From NCBI GenBank assembly GCA_905221605.1, contig CAJNDS010000531.1:54241-118240 (forward strand): a DNA stretch of 64,000 nucleotides. The letters run 5' to 3'. This DNA is from Symbiodinium natans. Taxonomy: Eukaryota > Sar > Dinophyceae > Suessiales > Symbiodiniaceae. The position numbers were made by a program, and so were the translations under genes. Under the pieces are notes generated by a model. The model worked only from the letters and a program-made list of their open reading frames with translations, had not been told where the DNA came from and searched no databases. Of this stretch, positions 44,457-58,600 are shown one piece after another (position 1 is the first letter of the stretch; every line of letters starts with the position of its first letter).

Positions 44457-47110
44457 AATGGGAGAAGGAGAAAAGGACTTTGGAGCTTCCTCCTTGAAGA
44501 CAGGCTCGTCGGGTTGAGAACTAATCAGCAGTTCAATATTGTAGTATACGCGCGCTCTCAGGTGTCCAAGCAGTAAGCATTCAAAAAAGCAAAGGGTCAG
44601 AAATTCAACCACGGTATGATGTCTGACATCACTTTTATCTGGCGATTGTCTGCGCTGATTGAGACTGAGGTGAGGCTCCCACGCGGCCGGTCTGAGGCAG
44701 CGTGCCTGTCGGGGTCGATCATGACAGAAAGGGGTAACAAGGACGAAATGAGAGCCAGCTAGTCAATGGCGTGGTACCTTGAATTGCTTGACAAAACATA
44801 GAAGAGGGCGCATGGTCGCACTGGAAGGAGGCAGAAGGGTTGCGGCATCCTAGGAAGACCAAGCAAGTACCCCACATGGTTCTTCCTCGTTCGTTGGGCA
44901 GCTTTAAATGAACGCAGTGCCGTTTTTCGAGTTTGGGAGGTTGACTTTCGTGGATGCTGGCTTGTTGCCCAACGTGCTCAACATTGCGAAGACTTGTTAC
45001 AAAGTGCGCAAATCGCAGGCTGCATCGCGAGACCCTCAAAACTAAACACGCTCCGCTGCAATGTCTGAGAGTAAAGCAAGATCCCTGTGTGGACGCAACA
45101 AGAAACTGCGTGCGAACCATGCCAGTACCATGCCGGGCCACAGAAGTCCGAGGTCCAATTCTGCTCAAAAGCCTTGAACCGAAGAACCTAGACCCCAAAC
45201 CTCGACGCCGTAGCCTTGGACAACCGTGGACAACCAGAATAAGTCTTGCAAGGGCCCCTGGTCTCCACCTCGGAATGGCCAGCAGTGGCCATCCCCAGAA
45301 CTACGTGAGTTGGCCGCCTGGCCTCAACAGATGGCTTGCCTATTGGGTGTGTGATGTTTTAGGTTTGGGCTTTCGGGCCTGCAACATCGCTTTGTGCTGC
45401 AAATGTCGCATCGCAGGTGCGTGATGTTGGGGATTCACAATCCAGGTTGTGTAAATTCATTTTTTGCGGCATGAGCGTCTTCTCGTGCCTGTTCTGGGGC
45501 TTCCACGCAAATAAAGTTCAAGCTGCAGACAAAATTCACCTAGACATTCAGGATGCAAGACTTTGATGTGGCTTCTCCCGGGGCTGGGTTGGCTATGGGA
45601 TGCGGGGCAACGCGCAGGATAATGCGGGACAGTTGAGAATTGGCGGTTCAGGTTTCAGCATGCTGAAAGCCCGATGGGCGAAGAGAGAAAGAATTCAGGC
45701 TGAAAAAGGAGCCGGCTTGGGCACTCGCAGAGGTCAGCAGATCTCTTGAAGGAGAGGGCATGCAGACGCAGGATGTTGACCTCAAACAAAGTTTTGACAT
45801 GCCCTCGGACGTATGTCAAGCTCCAGGCCGACAAGTCTACTCTAGACGAGGCAGAGACAGCACCTTTTGAGGAAGACGAGACCTTGCATCGGCCGATCCG
45901 CAGGCTGCTCATGCAGGTGGAGATCCGAAGAGGGCAGGACTTGATGCATCAGAGTCAGGCAAGATAGTCAAAGCCCGTGGAGGAGGAAGAGGGAGCAGGA
46001 TGAGCTGAACATATCAGGAGATCAGGAGTGTGAGAACGATGATCAGAGTTCGCGTGATGTTTGCTAAGCGCATCAGCCCAGGACTTCAAGATTGTTGGCA
46101 TGTGTTTGCCGGAAAGAAGTTGCAGATGCAGTTTTGCAGATGTTGGCGGTGCAAACATCGCATCAGGACGGCAGCCTTCCGAAGTCAAGCAGGGACCACG
46201 TCACCCCAAGCCATGCCTTCTGCAGGTCCGCGCCACCGTCCGAGAGGCCAAGGCCCGCGAAAAGTGGCATTACAAAATCCCGTCAGACCCCTAAACTGCC
46301 TAAACTTAATGAATGGCCGAATTCCAAGTTCTTGCATTTTCCGGAAAAGCCGAAACTTTCTCCTGCACCACGGCAGAATGCAGGTGTTCAGTGTCGAGGT
46401 GCTTGTTGGCGCTGCGTGCGGCTCAGGGCGTCTGGATTATTCGTTAGGAAGTTTAACGTTGGGTTTAAGGCTTTGGGCCGTTTGGGCCTTCATGGTTTCA
46501 GGTTGAGGGCAAGTTCAGGGCTTCGGGATTTTGAGGGGCGTTTTCATCTGTGAAGACCTACAACTCACACTGGGCCGCCCACGAACAGGTTCAGGACAAT
46601 AGGCCCAAGATGAAACAGCCGAGTAAACTTTGAGGACTTGTCTCTGATGGACCTGCGCCCTGACCGGTTAAACTTTGTAGGCTCTTGCCTGTTTTGGCTG
46701 TGGCGTGGACAAAAATGCCTGAGGCCATTTGCATCAGCGCTGCTTTGCAGAGGTTCCCACCCCTGCAGGGCTGGGAGGGCGATGACCAGTTGCAGAGCTT
46801 TCTTTGACTCAGGAGGGATGGCGCCTTCCTCACTCACATGTTTTTCCTGGCCATGAAACAAACAAATACCAAAGGAAGCCTCGACCACCCCCAGAGCACC
46901 CGTTTCCCAAAGACATCCGTAGAATCTGTCCCAAAGCGATAGGCATGTACTACTATTCATGATGCTAATGTCGTCCAGACGGGGAACTATCGGCAGGACA
47001 TTCTTGCTTTTCCCAGAAGCCCCTATGCATAGAGCTGCGTCGGGTAGTCCCCCCTCCTCCCCCCCCCCCATGCTATGGACTTCGATCCGGGGGTTTTGAA
47101 GGTGTTAAGG
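44457..47110. other. no recognisable gene
   Basis: A few coding-like segments without a family occur on the plus strand, such as about 45823-45920 (STLDEAETAPFEEDETLHRP) and about 46095-46200. I cannot link them into a model or rule out chance. Confidence 0.4.
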
Positions 47111-47111
47111 A

Positions 47112-47162
47112 TTTTAGGGTTGCAGGGTTTAGGGTTTAGGGTTTAGGGTACAGGGTTTAGCC
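47112..47162 (+). repeat. interstitial telomere-like (TTTAGGG)n
   Basis: Three perfect consecutive GGTTTAG/GGGTTTA units (GGGTTTAGGGTTTAGGGTTTAGGG), followed by degenerate CAGGGTTTAG words. TTTAGGG is the plant-type telomere repeat, also reported for dinoflagellates. The run is too short for a telomere. Confidence 0.8.
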
Positions 47163-48805
47163 TTTGCGCGAGGGTTTTGGGTTAGGTGGGGGTGGGGTGG
47201 CAGGGGATACCATGGGGGGGGGGGGGCGAGACTACTGACATGGCGACACGGAACCAAGCAGAGGTGCCCAGACCACTCGCCAATCTTTTGTGTGCACACT
47301 GCCATTTTTCGTACTATGGTCTGCATTGCTGCTATCTGCCTTGCGATTCTGATTGGACAGGGGCTTTTGCCAGCCCACGACCGGCTTTTTTGGTTTCGAG
47401 TGACATTGGCTTTCAGGGCCACCTTTTCGGCTTTGTGCGAGAAGCGTCAGCACATCAACTACCGAACAAACCCAATGCCCAGGTCGGTGGATGGTTCCGT
47501 GAAAACTGAAGAGCCGAGAACTATCGCCTGATCCCAAGCGCCCAAACCGGCCCAAACCCTACAAGCTTCAATAGCCATTGTTTCTTTGTGCTTTGCTCGC
47601 CATGGGGGCAGCGATGCCCATGAAGACCTGCACGGCCCGGCCCTCAGATAGATCCGACGCGGAGGCGTCGGATTGTAGACCTTTTCGCGGTGCAGGTTTC
47701 AGAGGCTCCTGAAAGATTTTTGTTGATGCTTTGTGTATCTTTGTGTTTTGGGGGAGTTTTGGGACTCAAGCCATGCTTGAGCCTGAACCCTGTCAGGTCA
47801 TTGCAAGAATGTCGCAAGATTCCAGCCATGCACGATTACTACTACTGCTACTGCTACTGCTTCTGCTACTGCTACTGCTACTGTTACTGTTACTGCTGCT
47901 GCTACTGCCACTGCTACTTCTACTGCTACTGCTACTGCTATGACTACAAATTCCTGTATTTTCATTATTGTAACGAGTACTATCGCCATCAGTAGTACGA
48001 ACATTGTTCTCGTTATTGTTGATTTCAATCACTACTACTTTCACACCCAACAAAACAAAAGGAGCGACAAGACCCGGAAGGACTAGTGCGAGCGTCGAAA
48101 GCCCTTCGGTAGAGTGTCTGTATGCCCAAGGTGGCGATGCCCTTAAACCTTTGAAGCCTTGCCTCCTGTGTGCGGCGGGAGCTCAACGCGCGCTTTCCCA
48201 AACGTTTGGCAACCCGATCGCATGCCGTTCTGACGAATGCATGCCACGCAACGCACGGCCAGCACAAACGCTGCTACCATGTTCGAGACCTTACCTCAAA
48301 TCCTCGCCATAGTCTTAGCAATAGCACTTGTAGGAGCTGTAGTAGGTAGCAGAAGCAGTTGCAGCAATTTTGACAGCAGTAGTCGTCGTCTTGCCCACAC
48401 TTTTTAAGCAGTAGACTTCTAAAGTTTCGTCACTCACTCTCTCACACAGCAGGCAAGGGTTTAGGGCTCAGTGTTTTCCAAGTGTTTTGAGGGATTTGCT
48501 TGGCTTAAGACATTGTAGCGTTTGGGGTTATGAGGGTTTTGGGCTTTGAGGGAAACGTACCAGCTGTTCAGCGGTGGGAATCCTCGTCGCCGTTATGTTG
48601 AGTTTTGAGCGTTTTGCCGAGGCAAAAAAGCGCATTGCTTGCGTTTTGTTCGAAGCAGGGGTCAGCGCTCTCCCTGGGCAACGAAGACGCCCCCAGGGAG
48701 GGGTGTCAACGTACCTGCACTGGTGGTAATCTGTTTAGGCTTTGCGGAGCGCACCACCCTTGGTTGTATCTATCTAGTGCCTTCATGAAGGGTTGCATGT
48801 CTCAT
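47163..48805. other. no recognisable gene
   Basis: Contains a G-run at 47213-47227 and a (CTACTG)n tract at 47828-47945. No domain is recognised in the short open frames. Confidence 0.5.
47828..47945. repeat. (CTACTG)n hexanucleotide repeat
   Basis: About 18 units of CTACTG with CTTCTG, TTACTG and CTGCTG variants. Confidence 0.95.
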
Positions 48806-51780
<2,975 letters not shown>

Positions 51781-53846
51781 GTTGCTGGAGATGAGTTTGA
51801 GAGGGTGTTGGGTGTTGGCTTCGGGTGTAAGGGTGTAGGCAGAAATGTGAGTTGAGGGAGTCGTGAGCAAAGTACAGGCAAGTCGCAAGCAACCGGACAC
51901 AATCGCCCCCCCGCCCCCTCGCAAGCAACCGGCCGCCCGGAAAAACACCCAACGAAGCCTTTCGGAGTTGTACAGACGCCGTCACTTGGAACATTCTTGT
52001 ACGAAAGATATTGCGTTCTTGAGAACTCCGTTGTTTCGGGTTTGGGTAGTTGTTTCCGCGCCTTGTTACGTTTCATTGCAAAAACGGACTCTTAGACCTG
52101 CATAAACCTAAGCCTGAGATGCACGCATGAATGGCAGATTGAATCCAGGCCCAGGCAAACATAGCTGGGGAACAACCACCACCGCCATCCTAGACTATTA
52201 CTTCCTACGGTGCGAGGCCTGTACAACCCAGCTGAACTTCGGCAACGACGAGGCAGTGGAGCCGGTCGAGACTTCTCGAAACTTGGAGAAGCCTGGACCG
52301 CATGAAGCTCTCTGACCCTCGGAAACCCCTGTGCAGCCAGAGTCGGCTAAGTTGCAGTACATATGAGCTCCATGCACAGTCAGAAGCCCCCAAGTATGAA
52401 GGCGGGAACAAAGCTGAGGAGCCTGGAATGGTAGGCGCTCTTCACGCATAAACCAAGGTTCGACGAGAAACTCCTGCCTTTTTCCAGATGTACCTTGGCT
52501 GTTGCGTTGATGTTGTGTTGGTGCCTGGCATATTGGGGTTTGCAGTGACAGCGTTGGCAACTGCTCCCTTTGACACCTGGCAGGTTTTGCTGAGTTCAGT
52601 GCCCCATCTGCACAAAGGAAGCGACAAGGGCGTCGTGACGAATTTGCATTGGCACGTTGATTCGTTGATGCAAGAACCACTCTCAGGTGATGAGCTCGCG
52701 GCATCTGCTGCGACAAGAGGTCTCGGAATGCACGATGACACCGTCGTGACCCCATTGTCTCCAGCGCCTTGCCCGCGATCAGATTGGTTTGTGCAGGTCT
52801 CCAGCTCGTCTGTACTGCGCTCCTGTGACATCTGTGCCCAAAGGTTTGGTGTGATGTTTGTGGGCGCTTGCTCTTCGGCATGGTGCAAGACGCCGTCCAG
52901 CTGCCCGGATGCGTTTTGGTTTAGACGTTTCCTGGCGCAGTTATCTTCTTCCACGCCTTGGTCCAGTTGGATCTTCAAGATTCCAAGGTGCGGTGCGTGT
53001 TCTCGACTGGCATGCAAGACGTGCGCCTTCTCTCGCAGCTGCGCCGTGAAGGAAATCGGCCAGTACCTGGCGGCAGGCTGGCGATCAACCCAAGTAGGAC
53101 TTGCGTCGCCGCCTTGAAGACTCAAACGAAAACTCAAGATACCCAAGACAGCGACAAAGCCTTGGAAGCGTGCCAGGGCGGCCCTCATGCTCAAATGCTC
53201 AATCCGCCACGAAGCCTCCCAAGCCTCCCAAGACCCCAAGGCCCCAAGGCCTTGACACCCCATGGAGGTGCCCCGCTTCCGATCGACCTTCAGAGCCGAT
53301 GCGGCGAGGCGGTGCTGGCTCCCAGGTGCATGTTAGGTCCTGTTAGGTGGCTTTTTCGGAGTTATTTCAAGAATGTGAGTCGAGTGTTGAGGTCACTTTA
53401 TAAGGTGTGAGTTTCTTGGTCTGGTTTTCGACACATGCCCATAGCCTCCGCCGCTGAGTGGTCTCTTAGCTGCTAGAAACGATTAGACCTAAACGCTTGA
53501 TGCCACCTGGGCCAAAAACTCAGAAGCCCAGCAATCGCCCAGGTATTGCCAGTCGCCAAACACCACCCTTCCGTGCTCCGCTACGTGTCACAGGTTCGGA
53601 AGGGGCGCCGACCTAAACTACACCTTCAGTTTTTGAACCCTAGACTAGATTCAGAATGTACTGGCTTCCAGCCTAGGGCAGAGGGATTTTGCGTGCTTCT
53701 TCTGGCCCAGTTTTCTACATTCATGTGCAGGCATCTGTTACAAGGCAGGTCTGGAATTCTTGTAAAACAGGTTCCCTTTGTATTGTGTGCGGTGGAGGGG
53801 CCTTGACTTGCGAACCTGTCTGTGGGGTCCTTCAGGCATGCAGCAT
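51781..53846. other. no recognisable gene; possible exons
   Basis: The plus frame 52488-53117 (209 codons) and the opposite minus frame 52442-53263 are both open. Neither matches a family I know. A coding-like plus-strand piece lies at about 52964-53085 (LQDSKVRCVFSTGMQDVRLL). Confidence 0.35.
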
Positions 53847-55639
53847 CGCGGATGCGAACTTGCGCACGATCAGAGAGAGATCCATGTTGCCGCAGGCACT
53901 CTGGAAAGATGAGAAGTTCCTTCGCCAATTGCTAGACTTAGCCGGAGACGATGCAAATCTGCGATGCTTGGACAGGAATGCCAATCTTGGTTTAAGCATG
54001 CCCCAAAACCCCAATCCCGAATGTGGCGGGTGGCAAAAACAATGTCTGGAATGATTTGTGGAAAACCTGTGAAACCTCGATTGTTCCCTGCGGAGTGGAT
54101 GCTTTGGCGTGTGCAGTGCGGGTGGCATAACATCTTTGGAATGCTAGGCCCTGCTAGGTGGGACAGGAACTTCGAAACTCCTGGAATTGACGCAGCAGCG
54201 GCATTTTCGGCGACCTAAAGAAACCAACATGAAGAAGACAGTTGAAGGGGGGCCCGCAAACTTTCGAGGTTGATGGGCGGATAGTCAAATCTCGTAAGGC
54301 TTGGCTAACTTATCGTTGTTGCAGATGCAGAATGTGGACAGGCGAGGTTGGTGACCGGTTGGTGATCTGCCATCCCAGGACAAGCTGCCAAGCAGCAGAT
54401 GTCAGAACTCGCGCAACCCGACCGGGACGCAATTGCTGCTGCGATGATGGTGACTCCACTTGCACCTACTGTGTCTTGTCGGAGGCTGCATGGGCTTGCT
54501 TGAAGCTTGCCTGTAAGACTCCTGTAAGGCTGTGCTGCAACAGGCCGGCAGTGCGGTGTTACAGTGCTGGATGCTTGCTGCTATGTTCGTTGAGTGCAGA
54601 CACTGAATGCGCTGAAGGGCTTTCAGTCCAGCGGGGCCGCGCTTGCCTTGGAGATCCTCGCGCAAGTGACAGAGAAAAGCCCAGCTGTGCTTGCTGCAGC
54701 GAAGGCGGGGGTCGGAGTGGAGCGGAAGCAGTGTGGGCCCAGTTTCTGGGGCTGTGGCTCCATGGCTCCACCGGTGAGGAGAGGCTGAACGATGCGGATG
54801 CTGTTGTGCGAGCGGCTGCCGTATCTGCCGTTTCCTCGTTAGCCTAGCACTTGGCCGTTACAGCACACAAATGCCAGCAGCAGTCGTGACATGTGATATG
54901 TCGTGGGTGCTTTATTCTGCTTTATAAGGCAAGGAAAGACGACAGGGTCTGCAAGAGTGTGTCCTTGATGCACCATGATGCACCGCGATGCACCATGCGC
55001 CAGAACATTTTGCTTTTACGTGTCTTGTTTTTTTGGGGTGTGGGGTGGGGGGGGGGATGTTTGTTTTTTGGGGTGTTTTTCAGGGATGCTTTTTGAGCCT
55101 CAAGGACGCGGCTTGAGATCAGGCATGCTCAGGCCCTATAAGCCGACACCCCAGAGCCAGAGGCAAAGAAACGTCCTCCGTCCTGCATGAAAACAAAGCA
55201 CCTTTTAAAGCACTAAAGCAGGATTCAAGAAGCATCGAAGCATCTTCCTTACATATGCTGCACACGCAGAGGGCTTTCGTGGGCTGTCCAGGCCCCGGCT
55301 GCTTTGCTCTGTGCTGACAGGTGCCAAGGGACCTCTTGCGGTGTCTTGAGGACGAGAGCCAGGCTGTGAGAAGTGCCGCTATCGATGCATTGCCGCAGCT
55401 TCATGCAGAGGCGCGCGGATCATGCTGGCATGCAACAATGTCTTCGATCCTGAAATCTTACACGACTCAGCCTCTAAATGCTTCCACCGCAGGGTCGGAG
55501 GAAGCTCGCGGCTCTGACACCGCGCCTGCAGGACTTTTGAGTTTGAGCCCTTGATTGCGTCTTTGTACTTGGACAAGAGAGAGTGACGGAGGGGAGGGAG
55601 GCGCAGAGGGTGCGACTGCGCCCTTCAAGCCCCGAAGAA

Positions 55640-55670
<31 letters not shown>

Positions 55671-58600
55671 AAGAAGAAGAAGAAGAAGAAGAAGAAGAAG
55701 AAGAAGAAGAAGAAGAAGAAGAAGAGCGAGAGAGAGAGAGTCGAGGCCCTGCGTTTTGGAAGGACGGAAGGAGTGGCGTCCTCTCTCACATGTTCGCGCA
55801 TTGGGTCGTGTGCTGTTCTCTGAGTCCTGAGCCGCCGATGGAACAAGCCATGTTGATTTTCACGTTAATGATCAAAGGGCAAGTGATGTTGAACCAAGAA
55901 CACATGCAGCAGGATGCAGATGCGAAACCCTGACAACCCCACCTGACATAGCGGTATTACTGCGAACGCTGACAAGATCTCCGGACTTCCCATGAGCGAT
56001 GCCCGGGGTCCAGATGAGGATACCGAGCAGGACACCGCAGAGGTGTGGCCAGGCACAGGTTCCGCTTCGAGCTCCGGGCCTGCCTTGCCGAAACGCTCGC
56101 GCGAGAACAAGGCCGAGGCTGCCCTAGAGGCCCTTGCCTTGCGAGGGAGCTGCGTGAAGGATGGTGGCGTGGCCCACGCCATGCTCCTCGTTCCCATGCG
56201 CACAGAGCAAAGGCGGCTCCTACCAGTGAGGGGCCTCCCACAGCAGCTGGAGGCTCGGCTCCGGGCGGTCGTGAGGGCAACCTTTTGCCTGGCACCCCAA
56301 CCCTGGCACGGTCACGCGCTGGAGCGGAGGATGATCCAACTTCAAGCCGACCGAAAATTGGCCTTGGCAACCGTTGAGCGGCGAGGGCTCGCATTGCAAC
56401 ATGTGCCGGCGGAGCTCAAGGACCGGGACCTGGTATTAACGGCTGTTCGTTCGCGGGCACGGGCTTTGGAGTTCGCACCACCGAGGCTGCAACAAGACAG
56501 AGAAGTCGTTCTGGCTGCATTGGCAGCGCCTGGAGGCCACAAGGCTCTGGCGTTTACTGCGTGCTTCAGTCAGGATGAGGAAATCCAGGTGGCTGTGCAG
56601 CGGACGCGTGAGAAGGTCGAAGAACGCCGGAGGCGAATGGATGAGGATCTTTGTGAGCAAGTGGGGGCCTTGAGGCCTAGCGGGCCTAGCGATCCCCCCT
56701 CTTCACATCAGCCTTTGGCCCAGATCCTTCCGGACGAGGTTCTCTGTTTGTTGCACTTGTGAGCAACAATGGCCATGTCCTTCGGGGCTCGGTCTCACAG
56801 GATCTCACAGTGCCTTGAACTCTTGGCAGGGGACGGGCAGCGACAAAAAATTGCGCGAAGCTGCACAGAGCCTGATGTTTCGGGATCTGGCATGCATGCC
56901 CAGCAACGCCCAAACCCCCAAGCACGGCCCAAACGTCTGGAGGACACCGACCCCGCAGTGAAAGCGGCAGCGCTTCGCTGCCTGCAGAAGCTGCAGGCCA
57001 CCCAGGTCAAGGCCGCAGGGATCCCTTAGGCCGTCATTTTGGACTTGCCAAGACCAGGATTTGCAGTCAGGGTTTCACAACTTTCTGGCAGAATGCGTAA
57101 GGCTTCACCCTGCACAGACCCGGCAGGTAGATTCAAGGTACCGGAAGACAATTAGCAAAGCTTTAGCAGCACCTTGGCCAGCAAATGCGAATCGACCAGT
57201 CGCTGGAAGCCAGGCGGTCGACCATGCAGGATTTGGGGTCTCCCTTTGAAAGTCGTTTGCGATTCTGTGTGTGGCTTTGTCTGAGGACACACACCCCGAT
57301 GTGCGGGAAGCTGCATGGTCACTGATTCCTCATTTGGACATGGGTGCTGCGCTCAGCACTTCGACACATTCCGCGAGATGATGTTGGCAGCTGTTGAAAA
57401 GCCCGTACTGGCGTAACGTGTCAAGGAGCGGGCAGGACGAAAGAGGGCTTCTGTCGGAAAAGCCCGAAAAGCCCTTATAGCATCAGAAGGCCACATGCCC
57501 GACTGTACCAGTGTGGGATTCCCAGGGCTACCAGCTTTTCTAGCCATAAACGGGAGAGTGGGGGAGGGGGCTAGTGATAGTGGTCGAACCTCGACCTTGC
57601 AGGGAGGACTTGGAGCGCGTAAGCCTTGAACACAAACACAGGAGTTGCTTCCCACATATCGACAGCAGGTGCCTGTGCCACTGTGCTCGCCGACCTCTCC
57701 TGGGTGCAGGGCCTGGACCGCCATATGTTTGTTTTTGCGGGTCTGGTGTGAGGTGTGAAGAAGGGAGTCAGCACGTGGCTCTTTTTCGAAGTTTAACAGT
57801 AGCTCTGGATGCCCGGCCGCCTTGAAGAACAAATTGAGCGAAGCTTTGGTGCACTACATTTGTATTTCGTACTGAGCACTCCTGTCATTCTGTTCCCTTC
57901 ATTTCAACTTTAACTTTAACGATGATGAGGGTTGACGATTATCGCATCCCTTTCCTGCCTTCACAAAGTGCCCTGCCAACGTGTCAGTGGAACCGTGCTT
58001 TTTACTACTGGGTCGATGTGGTTTATTAGCCCGCAAGCCCAGAAGATAGCCCAGTCGCTGTGTGCCCTGCGGAATCAGCAAAATTCACATAGTTGGTGCT
58101 TACCAGGTTATAGTTCTGCAAGCTTCGTTTGGAACACGAAACGCGAGGGCACGCTAGCAATGAACATGTGAATATGTGACCGTTTTATATGCTGTATTTG
58201 ATGCGCGATACGACTCGAAACGCCAAGGTGCACCTGCGAGGGCGTTGCAATCAGGGTTCAGAGTAGTAGTTAAGTCAGAAGTCCAGGGTGTTTAACAGGC
58301 CCCCGGCGTCTTTCAGACCCACAGCCATGTCGCACTCGTAGGTTCGAGTGCATGTTGGCCTTGCCAAGACAGGTCCGAGGCATCGTTCGCGGTATCGTTC
58401 GGGTATCGTTCTGACAACAATACAGACACCCCCATCCAAAGCCCATTTCTTCAGGTTACGTTTCAAATCGCAGTTCTGGAAAAATCGCTGTGCCCTGCGG
58501 GAAGGCTCTGCGAAACAGGCGTTTTTTCAGCGTCTCAAGCTAGACTCACGTGGCTATCACCGAGAGGTAGCTTCGAAAAGAAGTTCACGGGTGGATTCAT

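Noticed and set aside
43517-44458. 313-codon plus-strand ORF
   Set aside because: The last third is the polypurine repeat (Glu/Gly), the rest shows no domain, and the antisense frame is also open.
55555-55846. Poly-Arg plus-strand and poly-Phe minus-strand ORFs
   Set aside because: They are both products of the (GAA)n microsatellite.
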